NCBI GenBank assembly: GCA_963796125.1
Contig: CAWCKM010000050.1
Coordinates: forward strand, 11,958 to 75,957
DNA from: DASPRG01 sp963796125
GTDB taxonomy: Bacteria > Nitrospirota > Thermodesulfovibrionia > Thermodesulfovibrionales > SM23-35
DNA: 64,000 bases
Reading direction: 5' to 3'
The notes beneath the pieces are model-generated. The model was not told the DNA's origin. It saw only the letters and a list, made by a program, of their open reading frames with translations, and ran no database searches. This document shows positions 36,014-44,787 of the stretch, piece by piece (position 1 is the stretch's first letter; each line of letters opens with the position of its first letter). Made by a program: the position numbers and the translations under genes.

Positions 36014-37792
36014 TTACGATTTCATAATTGATTTGAATTTACATACATCAAAACATGTCCCGCATTTCACACAGATAATCGGATCGATTCTGTGAGGCAT
36101 CTTTCTGGTACCCCTGATTGCATCGGCCGGGCATACTCTCTTGCATGCTCCGCATCCAGTACATATTTCTTCAAGAATGGAATAGGTGATCAGATCCCTG
36201 CATACAAGAGCAGGACATTTCTTGTCCCTGATATGTGCCTCGTATTCATCCCTGAAGTATCTGAGGGTACTTAACACAGGGTTAGGGGCAGTCATGCCCA
36301 GTCCGCACAATGATGCTGACTTTATGTAATGGCTGAGCTCTTCAAGGGACTCTATGTCTCCATCTTTACCGTTTCCAGTTGTAATCCTCTCTAATATCTC
36401 AAGCAATCTTTTTGTCCCAATCCTGCAGGGAGTACACTTTCCGCAGGATTCTGCCTGGGTAAATTCGAGAAAAAACTTTGCCGTATTCACCATGCAGTCT
36501 GTTTCATCAAGAACAACCATACCTCCCGAACCAACAATCGATCCTGCCTGAGCAAGGGACTCAAAATCAACTTCAATATCGAGGAACTCTGCAGGAATGC
36601 AACCGCCTGATGGGCCACCTGTCTGCACCGCCTTTAAAGCTCTCCCTCCTTCAATGCCACCACCGATGTCATAGATAATGTCTCTCAATGTAATACCAAA
36701 TGGCACTTCGATCAATCCTGTATTCTTAACCTTCCCTGTCAACGCAAAGACCTTTGTGCCCTTACTGTTTTCTGTTCCGTATGAAGAAAACCATTCTGCC
36801 CCCTTGCTGATGATGTTCGGCACGTTCGCAAGGGTTTCAACATTATTTATCACTGTAGGCCTGCCCCAAAGACCACTATCCACAGGGAAGGGAGGTCTTG
36901 CCCTTGGCATGCCACGTCGTCCTTCTATCGAGGCAATGAGTGCGGTCTCCTCACCACAAACAAAAGCTCCAGCACCCAATTTGATTTTTATATCGAAGCT
37001 GAAATCACTGTTAAAAATGTTTCTCCCGAGAAACCCCTTTTCTCTGGCCTGAGAAAGGGCTTTCTTCAATCTATAGACAGCGAGAGGATATTCAGCCCTT
37101 ACGTAAACATACCCTTCTTCAGCTCCTATGGCATAAGCGCCAATTATCATACCTTCTATAACTGAATGAGGATTGCCCTCAAGCACAGATCTGTCCATAA
37201 ATGCTCCGGGGTCTCCTTCGTCAGCATTGCAGATTATGTATTTCTTGCTGGACTGTTTTCTCCTGCAGATTTCCCATTTAAGCCCAGTCGGGAAACCAGC
37301 ACCACCCCTTCCCCTGAGACCAGAGTTCTTTATAACCGCTATAGTCTCCTCAGGAGTCATCGACGTAATGGCCTTCCTGAAAGGACCATAACCACCAATA
37401 TCTATATAGGCTTCAATATCCTCAGGATCTACCTCCCCACATTGGGCCAAAACAACTTTTGTCTGTTTCCCGTGGAAATTGTAGAAATCATCTTCCACAA
37501 CCCATTCGGAGACAGGGTTACCATTTATAATATGATCGTTAACAATCCTTTCAACCATATCAGATTTTACATATTTGTAAGTCGTTTTCGTGCCGTCTAC
37601 AATAATATCAACAAGTACGTCCCTTGCACAAAACCCTCTACAGCCAACTTTGTGTACCGAGCAAGGCTTATCAAAGGTTGCATCAATATTTACTGCAGAC
37701 AGGTTCTTCCTGAATGAAGACAAAACTTCCTCTCCACCGGCTGCAATGCCACCCGTACCTGTACATACCTTAATTCTGATCTCTTTACTCAT
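36014..37792 (-). CDS. NuoF-like flavoprotein subunit of NAD-linked formate dehydrogenase
   Basis: A protein of 592 residues, intact. The thioredoxin-like [2Fe-2S] N-terminus (V-C-T-G-T-G-G-I-A and C-R-G-F-C-A) is followed by the FMN site G-R-G-G-A-G-F-P-T-G, the NADH site N-A-D-E-G-D-P-G-A-F-M-D, the [4Fe-4S] motif E-S-C-G-K-C-T-P-C-R and two C-terminal ferredoxin clusters (C-T-G-C-G-A-C, C-V-K-C-G-T-C). This long form occurs in NAD-dependent formate dehydrogenases and in HydB of bifurcating hydrogenases. The adjacent Sec-containing fdhA argues for formate dehydrogenase. Electron bifurcation with ferredoxin is possible but cannot be read from sequence. It starts 8 bp inside the NuoE-like gene and ends 9 bp before fdhA. 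Confidence 0.93.
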   Translation of the reverse strand: MSKEIRIKVCTGTGGIAAGGEEVLSSFRKNLSAVNIDATFDKPCSVHKVGCRGFCARDVLVDIIVDGTKTTYKYVKSDMVERIVNDHIINGNPVSEWVVEDDFYNFHGKQTKVVLAQCGEVDPEDIEAYIDIGGYGPFRKAITSMTPEETIAVIKNSGLRGRGGAGFPTGLKWEICRRKQSSKKYIICNADEGDPGAFMDRSVLEGNPHSVIEGMIIGAYAIGAEEGYVYVRAEYPLAVYRLKKALSQAREKGFLGRNIFNSDFSFDIKIKLGAGAFVCGEETALIASIEGRRGMPRARPPFPVDSGLWGRPTVINNVETLANVPNIISKGAEWFSSYGTENSKGTKVFALTGKVKNTGLIEVPFGITLRDIIYDIGGGIEGGRALKAVQTGGPSGGCIPAEFLDIEVDFESLAQAGSIVGSGGMVVLDETDCMVNTAKFFLEFTQAESCGKCTPCRIGTKRLLEILERITTGNGKDGDIESLEELSHYIKSASLCGLGMTAPNPVLSTLRYFRDEYEAHIRDKKCPALVCRDLITYSILEEICTGCGACKRVCPADAIRGTRKMPHRIDPIICVKCGTCFDVCKFKSIMKS

Positions 37793-38249
37793 CCACTCTT
37801 AACTTCTTCACGTCCTTCATTAACTTATCGAGGGTCATCTTGCCATGTACTTCCTTATTTACTATTATGATCGGCGCTATACCGCATGCACCAACACAAT
37901 TAACTTTTTCTATAGTAAACTTCAGATCATCAGATGTATCCTCACCGGACGGGATATCGAGTTCAATGTGAAGTCTGTTTAAAAGCCTCTCCGAACCCTT
38001 CACATGGCAGGCCGTACCCCGGCAGACAGTAACGACATTCTTGCCTTTCGGTTTGAGATGAAACTGGGCATAAAATGTTGCTATTCCGAAAAATCTGCTT
38101 GCCGGGATGTCAAGTCTTTTCGAGAACCAATTGACTGCCTCCTCAGGTATGTAACCGAAAGTCTCCTCTACACTTTGAAGGATAGTTATGATGTTACCTT
38201 CATTTTTTCTGTAATCTTCCAGTATTGGTTCAAGTCTTTCTTCTATCAC
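37785..38249 (-). CDS. NuoE-like [2Fe-2S] subunit
   Basis: A protein of 154 residues. Helical N-terminus (I-L-E-D-Y-R-K-N-E-G-N-I-I-T-I-L-Q-S-V), then the four cluster cysteines in C-R-G-T-A-C-H and C-V-G-A-C-G-I-A-P. This is the thioredoxin-like 24-kDa subunit fold that shuttles electrons next to NuoF. It is the first gene of the formate operon, overlapping the NuoF-like gene by 8 bp. Confidence 0.93.
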   Translation of the reverse strand: MIEERLEPILEDYRKNEGNIITILQSVEETFGYIPEEAVNWFSKRLDIPASRFFGIATFYAQFHLKPKGKNVVTVCRGTACHVKGSERLLNRLHIELDIPSGEDTSDDLKFTIEKVNCVGACGIAPIIIVNKEVHGKMTLDKLMKDVKKLRVDE

Positions 38250-38742
38250 AATATCGACAAGACCTCATCGAGAAAACAATATTCTCCTTGTTTCTCATGC
38301 CAGGTTATTTTGCATATATAATTATATATTAAATATAGAATAACTCCTGCTATTTTTCAAGGGGTTATGTGCTAAAGCAACAGCAATATCGATTATCTCT
38401 GTGCCATACGATGAAGGGATAATGATTTTCGCTCAGTTCCTAAGCACATTAATTGGCTGGAAAAAACAGCCTCCACCTCAATGCACTCATTTATCTGTAT
38501 TGAGAAACTGATATAACATATTTTATAATTCATTTCAATCAGAAAAAACAGAAAAAATCTACCATGCACAAGTTCACATTACTAATAAAGTTATGAGTAT
38601 GAATACATCTATTACAAAATCCCTCCTAACCTCCCTGTTAGGGAGGGTACCGATCTTTTCCAAAGGGAGGGAATAAACCCCTCTTTAGGCAAAGAGGGGC
38701 AAGGGGAGATTTTTCAATAATGATGCTTTACTTAAGAACTCC
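38250..38742. repeat. Intergenic region with clustered C-rich palindromes (38618-38715)
   Basis: The divergent gap between the formate operon and the SurA-like gene. No gene is seen. From 38618 to 38715 three hairpins follow each other: CCTCCCTGTTAGGGAGG, CTTTTCCAAAGGGAGG and CCCCTCTTTAGGCAAAGAGG. The left part is AT-rich and should hold the promoter of the formate operon. Confidence 0.6.
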
Positions 38743-39687
38743 TTGGTAACAATATTAATATTAGTTTCCTTTATCTTTCCGGCTGCATCTCATGCCTCAA
38801 TCCTCCTTGACCGCGTAGTTGCTGTCGTGAACAAAGAAGTCATCACCTGGAGCGAGCTCTATAAGGCAATGGAATTCGAAGTTGCAACACAAGTCAAAAG
38901 TTTGAGTGATGAAGAACGAAAAAAACTCTTCAAGGAAAATGAAGGCTCTTTTCTTGAAACCCTTATTAATATGCGACTCCAACTGCAAGAGGCAAAAAAC
39001 CTGGGAATCGATGTCAGCCAACATGAGATAACAGAGACGATAGATACTATACAGAAGAAGTACTCCATGACACAGGCTGATTTCACTGAATCCCTTAAAA
39101 AAGAAGGTCTGAGTCTTGAGGAGTATAAGAAGCGGCTCTCTGAGCAGATCCTCATCAATAAAGTAGTCACCTACCAGATACGAAACAAGATTATTGTGTC
39201 TGATGTTGAAGTGAATAGATATATGGAGGCGAACAAAGAAGCACCCACTGGAAGTGAAACATATAAACTAAAACAGATTTTCTTTAAAAAACCTGAGAGG
39301 GATACAGATAAAAAGACGGTCGAGGAGAAAGCAGCAGAAATCACCAGGAGGTTGAAGGATGGAGAGGATTTCTCATCCTTAGCACGGCTATATTCAGAAG
39401 ACTCTTCAGCACGATCAGACGGTGACCTTGGGTTCGTCAAAAAGGATCTTCTGGCAAAGGAGTTTGTTGATGTTCTCTCCGGCATGAATGCAGGGGATTA
39501 TAGTATGCCCTTCTGGACCGACAGGGGTCTCCACATCATCAGGCTCGACGAAAAGGTCTCAGCTCAGAACCCCGATAAGGTAAAAGAAGTCGTTCGGAAG
39601 CAATTAGCAGAAGAGCATTTCTCAGAGAAATACAGGGACTGGATTAAAGGTCTCAGAGAAAAGGCTTATATAGAAATACGGTTGTAA
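38743..39687 (+). CDS. SurA-like periplasmic peptidyl-prolyl isomerase
   Basis: A protein of 314 residues. The signal peptide (I-L-I-L-V-S-F-I-F-P-A-A-S-H-A) is followed by the SurA N-domain (L-D-R-V-V-A-V-V-N-K-E-V-I-T-W-S-E-L). A parvulin domain starts about residue 175 (Y-K-L-K-Q-I-F-F, F-S-S-L-A-R-L-Y-S-E-D-S-S-A-R-S-D-G-D-L-G-F). It folds outer-membrane proteins. A TTG at 38743 is the only in-frame start; ATG ATG at 38720-38725 would fit if one T is missing near 38743. A terminator hairpin follows. Confidence 0.88.
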   Translation: MVTILILVSFIFPAASHASILLDRVVAVVNKEVITWSELYKAMEFEVATQVKSLSDEERKKLFKENEGSFLETLINMRLQLQEAKNLGIDVSQHEITETIDTIQKKYSMTQADFTESLKKEGLSLEEYKKRLSEQILINKVVTYQIRNKIIVSDVEVNRYMEANKEAPTGSETYKLKQIFFKKPERDTDKKTVEEKAAEITRRLKDGEDFSSLARLYSEDSSARSDGDLGFVKKDLLAKEFVDVLSGMNAGDYSMPFWTDRGLHIIRLDEKVSAQNPDKVKEVVRKQLAEEHFSEKYRDWIKGLREKAYIEIRL

Positions 39688-39717
39688 GATTTGACACACC
39701 CAAAAGATGTAGAGAGC

Positions 39718-39750
39718 ATCCCCCTTTGGCAAAGAAACGGGGGATTTTAT
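39718..39750 (+). terminator. Rho-independent terminator of the SurA-like gene
   Basis: ATCCCCC (39718-39724) pairs with GGGGGAT (39739-39745), followed by TTTAT. It lies 30 bp after the stop codon. The spacer continues to 39896 without a gene. Confidence 0.7.
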
Positions 39751-39896
39751 AACAAAGAATGTTTATCTGCAATAATGACTTAAAGGAATTTTCCTGGACA
39801 TTCATAAATCTCCGCTGAACCCCTGTTTTCCAAAGCAGGGGTGACATCAAGAGTTTATTTAAGCAGACCCAGGATTGTCTGAGAAACATAAGCTCT

Positions 39897-40559
39897 ATGT
39901 CAGTTTTAAAAATTGGTGTTCTTGCATCCGGGAGAGGCTCAAACTTTCAGTCAATCATAGATGAGATAGCATCTGATCGTCTGAATGCTGAGATTGTCTT
40001 ATTGATAACTGACAACCCTTCAGCTTTCGCCATCGAAAGGGCGAAAAAACATCGTATTGATTATCTGGTAGTCCTGCCAAAAGAATACCGCTCAAGGGAT
40101 AATCTTTTTTCAAAGATTTCTGATGAGTTAAAAAAGAAGAACGTTGACCTCGTTGTCTTGGCAGGTTTTATGAGGATTGTAGGAAAACCCTTGATTGATG
40201 CTTTCCCAAACAAAATTATGAATATCCACCCTGCTCTCCTTCCCTCATTTCCTGGATTGCACGGTCAGAAACAGGCCATTGACTATGGTGTAAAAATCTC
40301 CGGTTGTACTGTCCATTTTGTCGATGAGGGTATGGATACAGGTCCTGTAATAATACAGGCTGCTGTTCCGGTATCCCAGAATGATACAGAAGAGACCCTT
40401 TCAGAAAAAATACTCAGATTGGAACATAAGATATACCCTGAAGCCATACGGTTATTTTCTGAGGGGAAAATTGAAGTAGAAGGTCGTAAGGTCAGGATTA
40501 AGGGATATGCTCCTTTTGATGCCCACATGATAAATCCTCTTTTAACTGAAAGATCATGA
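39897..40559 (+). CDS. purN: Phosphoribosylglycinamide formyltransferase
   Basis: A protein of 220 residues, intact. I-G-V-L-A-S-G-R-G-S-N-F-Q-S-I is the GAR-binding loop. M-N-I-H-P-A-L-L-P-S-F-P-G contains the catalytic Asn and His, and D-E-G-M-D-T-G-P-V-I holds the catalytic Asp. It transfers the formyl group of 10-formyl-tetrahydrofolate to GAR in purine synthesis, and so consumes the product of Fhs. Overlaps rsmD by 4 bp; first of a purN-rsmD-coaD-hydrolase run. Confidence 0.95.
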   Translation: MSVLKIGVLASGRGSNFQSIIDEIASDRLNAEIVLLITDNPSAFAIERAKKHRIDYLVVLPKEYRSRDNLFSKISDELKKKNVDLVVLAGFMRIVGKPLIDAFPNKIMNIHPALLPSFPGLHGQKQAIDYGVKISGCTVHFVDEGMDTGPVIIQAAVPVSQNDTEETLSEKILRLEHKIYPEAIRLFSEGKIEVEGRKVRIKGYAPFDAHMINPLLTERS

Positions 40560-41182
40560 GAATCTCAGGAGGCCTTGCAAAAGGCAGAAAGGTTGAGACA
40601 AAGAGGCTTTTTTCAAAAACATCGAAAGATGAAGAACTGAGGCCGACTTCCTCCAAGGTTCGGGAGGCTCTCTTCGATATCATCAGGAACAAAATTGAGG
40701 GCGCAAGTTTTGTTGATCTCTTTGCCGGCACCGGTACCGTCGGGTTTGAATCTCTGTCAAGAGGTGCTCGCAAAGTAATCTTTGTGGAACCAAACAGACT
40801 AAGGACTAAAGCAATAAAGGAAACAGGTGTCCAATTCGGCTTTCATGAACAAGTAACCATTTTTGAGGGAACAGCAGAGGGATTCCTGAAAAAGGCCTCA
40901 GCAGAAAAGAAAATGTTTGATATCTTTTTTGTCGATCCGCCCTATTTTTCAGAAGAAATAATGAGAATCCTTCCCATGGTTGCTGAAAAAGGACTTTTAA
41001 ACACTGGTGGGATAGTAGTCGTGGAACACTTCGTTAAGAAAAAGTTGCCTGAATTGGTGGGTAAATTGAAGATGATCAGAAATTATCGATATGGAGACAC
41101 CATGTTAACGATTTACAAAAAAGAATCCGAAAAGATCGGAGGATCAGGTGAAGAAAATTGCCGTTTATCCGGGGACATTTGA
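40556..41182 (+). CDS. rsmD: 16S rRNA (guanine-966-N2)-methyltransferase
   Basis: The protein starts M-R-I-S-G-G-L-A-K-G-R and has the RsmD block R-P-T-S-S-K-V-R-E-A-L-F-D-I, SAM loop F-V-D-L-F-A-G-T-G-T-V-G-F-E and catalytic motif D-P-P-Y. The natural end is probably near residue 190; the last residues (S-G-E-E-N-C-R-L-S-G-D-I) overlap coaD by 35 bp, which hints at a lost stop or an indel near 41140. rsmD-coaD is a very common gene pair. Confidence 0.92.
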   Translation: MRISGGLAKGRKVETKRLFSKTSKDEELRPTSSKVREALFDIIRNKIEGASFVDLFAGTGTVGFESLSRGARKVIFVEPNRLRTKAIKETGVQFGFHEQVTIFEGTAEGFLKKASAEKKMFDIFFVDPPYFSEEIMRILPMVAEKGLLNTGGIVVVEHFVKKKLPELVGKLKMIRNYRYGDTMLTIYKKESEKIGGSGEENCRLSGDI

Positions 41183-41645
41183 CCCTTTCACTGCTGCTCA
41201 TACAGACATCATAAAAAGAGCCCTCCGGATATTTGATGAAATCATAGTTGCTGTTGCACCGAGCCAGAAAAAGAGTCCTCTCTTTTCCCTTGAAGAGAGA
41301 TTGACTATGATCAGAAAATCCGTAGAGAGTCTCAATGGTGTTAGAACAGAAGCTTTTCATGGTCTGCTTGTAGAATATGTAAAAGCTAAACAAGGTGTTG
41401 CTATTATCAGAGGGTTAAGAGCTATCTCCGACTTTGAGTATGAAATGCAGATGGCACTGATGAACAGGAGACTGAACCACGACATTGAAACAGTCTTTCT
41501 CATGCCGAGTGAGGAATACAGCTTTCTTACTTCAACAATGGTGAAGGAGGTTTCATCCTTTGGTGGTTCTGTAAAAGGCCTGGTTCCGGAAAACGTTGAA
41601 AAGGCTTTGCAGGATAAGTTCAAGACTATTGATAAGGATAATTGA
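41148..41645 (+). CDS. coaD: Phosphopantetheine adenylyltransferase
   Basis: A protein of 165 residues starting at GTG 41148 with GGAGG 6 bp upstream. A-V-Y-P-G-T-F-D-P-F-T-A-A-H is the nucleotidyl-transferase T/HxGH-type motif (here T-A-A-H), and Y-S-F-L-T-S-T-M-V-K-E-V is the ATP-closing motif. It performs the penultimate step of coenzyme A synthesis. Followed after one base by the hydrolase gene. Confidence 0.95.
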   Translation: MKKIAVYPGTFDPFTAAHTDIIKRALRIFDEIIVAVAPSQKKSPLFSLEERLTMIRKSVESLNGVRTEAFHGLLVEYVKAKQGVAIIRGLRAISDFEYEMQMALMNRRLNHDIETVFLMPSEEYSFLTSTMVKEVSSFGGSVKGLVPENVEKALQDKFKTIDKDN

Positions 41646-41646
41646 C

Positions 41647-42681
41647 ATGGCGCACCGTGAACTCCCTATTCCAGCTCATTTCAATCCAGATAAAATAGGT
41701 GGCGTCTGGAAAGTTTCCTATCAGGAGAGATCCATAGAAGCTGAGAATTGGGCGAAGTTACATAATATAAAGCCTGCAGCCGATGACAGTTTTAAAATCT
41801 GTTTAGTTGCCGTAGATGTACAGAACACGTTCTGTATACCGGGGTTTGAACTCTATGTCGGCGGACGTTCAGGCACAGGGGCAATTGACGATAACCGCAG
41901 GTTGTGTGAATTCATTTACAGGAATCTTGAAATGATTACACAAATCTGTCCAACCATGGACACTCATCAAACCATGCAGATTTTTCACTCCATTTATGTA
42001 GTTAATGATAAAGGAGAACATCCTGCGCCTTTTACACTCATATCTGAAGAAGATATTCTTAAAGGTGTTTGGAAATTCAATCCTGCCCTTTGTTATAGTT
42101 TTCAGATCAATGAGGATTATGGACAACGGCACCTTCTTTACTATGCAAAAAAACTGAAAGAAGGCGGTAAATATGATCTTACGATATGGCCTTATCACGG
42201 CATGTTGGGAGGTATCGGTCATGCATTGGTTGCCGTTGTTGAAGAAGCGATATTCTTTCACGGCATAGCCAGATACAGTCAACCTGATTTCCATATCAAA
42301 GGAGACAAACCATTTACAGAGCATTATTCTGTTCTCGGTCCGGAAGTACTCAAAGGCCATCAGGGAGAGCCAATCGGTCAGAAGAGCGACAAATTTTTCA
42401 GGAAGCTCCTGCAATTTGATGCGGTCATCATTGCAGGACAGGCAAAAAGTCATTGCGTAGCATGGACAATTGACGATCTCTTACAGGATATTCTTACTCA
42501 GGACAGGAAGCTGGTAGAGAAAGTATATCTTCTTGAAGATTGTACATCTCCTGTTGTTGTACCAGGAGTTATAGATTATACTGATCAGGCGAACGATGTA
42601 TTCAAGAAATTCGCCAATGCCGGGATGCATGTAGTCCGTTCTACCGATCCAATAGAAAGCTGGCCGGGCATCAGGCTATGA
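41647..42681 (+). CDS. Isochorismatase/nicotinamidase-like cysteine hydrolase
   Basis: The ATG at 41647 follows the coaD stop by one base; 344 residues. A-V-D-V-Q-N-T-F-C-I-P-G-F-E-L gives the catalytic Asp, and A-G-Q-A-K-S-H-C-V-A-W-T gives the nucleophilic Cys in the A-x-x-x-x-x-C-V pattern of nicotinamidases. It is longer than PncA (about 210 residues) because of N-terminal and internal extensions. This large-form family is annotated simply as cysteine hydrolase. Nearby nicotinate phosphoribosyltransferase (44788) supports a nicotinamide-recycling role, by inference. Confidence 0.8.
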   Translation: MAHRELPIPAHFNPDKIGGVWKVSYQERSIEAENWAKLHNIKPAADDSFKICLVAVDVQNTFCIPGFELYVGGRSGTGAIDDNRRLCEFIYRNLEMITQICPTMDTHQTMQIFHSIYVVNDKGEHPAPFTLISEEDILKGVWKFNPALCYSFQINEDYGQRHLLYYAKKLKEGGKYDLTIWPYHGMLGGIGHALVAVVEEAIFFHGIARYSQPDFHIKGDKPFTEHYSVLGPEVLKGHQGEPIGQKSDKFFRKLLQFDAVIIAGQAKSHCVAWTIDDLLQDILTQDRKLVEKVYLLEDCTSPVVVPGVIDYTDQANDVFKKFANAGMHVVRSTDPIESWPGIRL

Positions 42682-42702
42682 GATAGCGAGTAATATCCGG
42701 TT

Positions 42703-43936
42703 TCAGGGCTTGTAATATTTCCTTCTCTTTGGCAGGTACTCCTGCTCCACGTTCCCACCATAATCATGCGGGTATTTATACCCTTTTCCATGTCCCAATT
42801 TCTTGGCACCCGGGTAATGGCTGTCTTTTAAATGGTCAGGAACTTCCATCGTCTCCTCGGTAGTAACATCGTCCAAGGCAGCCTCTATAGCCTTATAACA
42901 GGCATTGCTTTTAGGTGCATTTGCAACATAGATGGTTGCCTGTGCGAGTGGAATTTTGCCCTCCGGCATCCCGATAAACTCTACCGCCCTTAAAGCAGAC
43001 GTTGCAATGAGCAGTGCCATTGGGTCGGCATTGCCTACATCTTCTGAGGCACAGATGACAATTCGTCTTGCAATGAACCGTGGGTCTTCACCTGCATAAA
43101 TCATTTTTGCAAGGTAATAGACTGCTGCATCTGGATCTGAACCGCGCATACTCTTTATAAAAGCAGAGATGGTATCGTAGTGCTGATCACCTTTTTTGTC
43201 GTAAACGACATGTTTTTTCTGGATCGACTCCTCTGCGATCTCAATGGTTATCCTTATCTGACCATTGTCATCGGCTGGTGTTGTGAGGGCAGCAATCTCG
43301 AGTGCTGAAAGGGCTTTCCTCGCATCTCCATCAGACATCTCTGCAATATGCTGCATGGCATCCTCATCCGCTGCTATTTGGAGATTACCCAGTCCGCGCT
43401 CTTTATCCTACGATAGCTCTTTTTATTACTACCAAAAGTTCTTCCTTTGATAAGGGCTTGAATTGAAATACCTGACTCCTTGAAAGCAAAGTTGAATTAA
43501 CATAGAAAAATGGATTTTCTACTGTTGCGGCTATAAGTATTATATTCCCTTCTTCAACGTCAGGCAGCAAAGCATCCTGCTGGAGTTTGTTAAACCTGTG
43601 AATCTCATCGAGGAAAAGGATTGTACGAATACCCTCACTCTTTTTCTTCTTCGCCTGCTGTATAACCTTTCTCAGTTCATCGAGACCGATAGTAGCAGCA
43701 TTAAGCCACTCAAAATCTGACTTTGTCTTCCTGGCAATTATTTTTGCAAGAGCTGTTTTACCTATACCGGGCGGTCCATAGAGTATCAGTGATGTAATCC
43801 TGTCTGCTTCAATAGCCCTTCGGAGAAGTTTACCGGGGCCGAGAATATGTTTCTGTCCGACATACTCATCGAGAGTCCGGGGACTCATACGGTACGCAAG
43901 AGGTGGTGCAAGATTGTTCTTTTCGAATAGCTCCAT
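42703..43936 (-). CDS. rarA: Replication-associated recombination protein A, frameshifted
   Basis: AAA+ ATPase of the RarA/MgsA/WRNIP1 family. N-terminus P-L-A-Y-R-M-S-P-R-T-L-D-E-Y-V-G-Q-K-H, Walker A G-P-P-G-I-G-K-T-A-L-A, Walker B F-L-D-E-I-H-R-F-N-K, sensor A-A-T-V-E-N-P-F-F. The C-terminal half (S-D-G-D-A-R-K-A-L-S-A-L-E, R-G-S-D-P-D-A-A-V-Y-Y-L-A-K-M) lies in another frame after about 43405. It acts on stalled replication forks. The frame is broken once, probably by an indel. Confidence 0.93.
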
Positions 43937-43971
43937 GTTTTATGTTTGCTGATATAAAGTGGATTTTTCAA

Positions 43972-44017
43972 GCTCCCTAACTCCCCTCCCTTGGTAAGGA
44001 GGAGTTGAGAAAGTGAG
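43972..44017. repeat. C-rich intergenic palindrome
   Basis: CTCCCTAACTCCCCTCC with CTTGGTAAGGAGGAGTTGAG, an imperfect palindrome of the same family as at 6995 and 48238. Confidence 0.55.
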
Positions 44018-44095
44018 AGATTTTCAACTTCTTATTGACAAAACTCATTACTTGTTTTACGATTATTCTATCGATAAGATGAAAGGGGTATACAA

Positions 44096-44305
44096 ATGGC
44101 AACAACAACAATATCATCAAAATATCAGATTGTGATACCGAAAGATGTAAGAGAAAAACTCCATTTAAAAAGTGGGCAACAGATGACTGTTGTTGTAAAA
44201 GCTGGAGTTGTCTATTTAATCCCGGAAAAACCTCTGGAATCCTTTAAGGGATTTTTAAAAGGAATGAATGCAAAGAATATAAGAGAGGATAAAGAAAGGC
44301 AATGA
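44096..44305 (+). CDS. AbrB/MazE-like antitoxin (VapB-type)
   Basis: A protein of 69 residues: T-T-I-S-S-K-Y-Q-I-V-I-P-K-D-V-R-E-K-L is a textbook AbrB swapped-hairpin DNA-binding sequence. The tail (S-F-K-G-F-L-K-G-M-N) is the toxin-binding stretch common in VapB of PIN pairs. ATGA overlap with the toxin gene. AAAGGGG precedes the start. Probable autorepressor. Confidence 0.9.
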   Translation: MATTTISSKYQIVIPKDVREKLHLKSGQQMTVVVKAGVVYLIPEKPLESFKGFLKGMNAKNIREDKERQ

Positions 44306-44679
44306 TTCTTATTGATTCCTCCGGATGGATTGAATTCTTTACAGATGGTCCCCTTGCTGCTGAATATTCAAAATATCTGAAAGACCTTACAAGATTAGTA
44401 ACTCCTACGATTATCCTTTATGAGGTCTATAAGAAAATAAAAAAAGACCGTACAGAAGAGGATGCGTTATTTGCGGTGTCATTAATAAATAGAACATCCG
44501 TCATCCCATTAAATGAAAGCATAGCACTTCTTGCAGCAGACCTTAGCTTGAAACATTCACTTCCAATGGCTGATGCCATTGTTTATGCAACAGCACTGGA
44601 GGAAAACTGCAAAGTAGTAACGAGCGATACACATTTTAAAGGTCTTGATAGGGCAGTACTTGTTGGCAAAGAAGGATGA
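44302..44679 (+). CDS. PIN-domain toxin VapC-type
   Basis: A protein of 125 residues. M-I-L-I-D-S-S-G-W-I-E-F-F-T-D-G supplies the first Asp. L-Y-E-V-Y-K-K-I supplies the Glu. M-A-D-A-I-V-Y-A-T-A and V-T-S-D-T-H-F supply the remaining acidic residues. Mg-dependent RNase of the VapC group, usually cutting tRNA or rRNA. It forms a two-gene operon with the AbrB-like antitoxin. Confidence 0.92.
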   Translation: MILIDSSGWIEFFTDGPLAAEYSKYLKDLTRLVTPTIILYEVYKKIKKDRTEEDALFAVSLINRTSVIPLNESIALLAADLSLKHSLPMADAIVYATALEENCKVVTSDTHFKGLDRAVLVGKEG

Positions 44680-44705
44680 GGGGAGATTTCATAAATATTT
44701 TCTGG

Positions 44706-44725
44706 ATTCCCGTTTTCACGGGAAT
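44706..44725. repeat. Hairpin ATTCCCGT / ACGGGAAT with flanking GGAATGAC
   Basis: Eight-bp arms (44706-44713 and 44718-44725) around TTTC, preceded by CTGG and followed by GACAG. It is a dispersed REP-like motif like those at 30611 and 22951. Confidence 0.65.
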
Positions 44726-44787
44726 GACAGCAACCTGAATAAGCTACAAGAAATATATTTATAAACTTAAGTTTATAGGAGGGTAGT

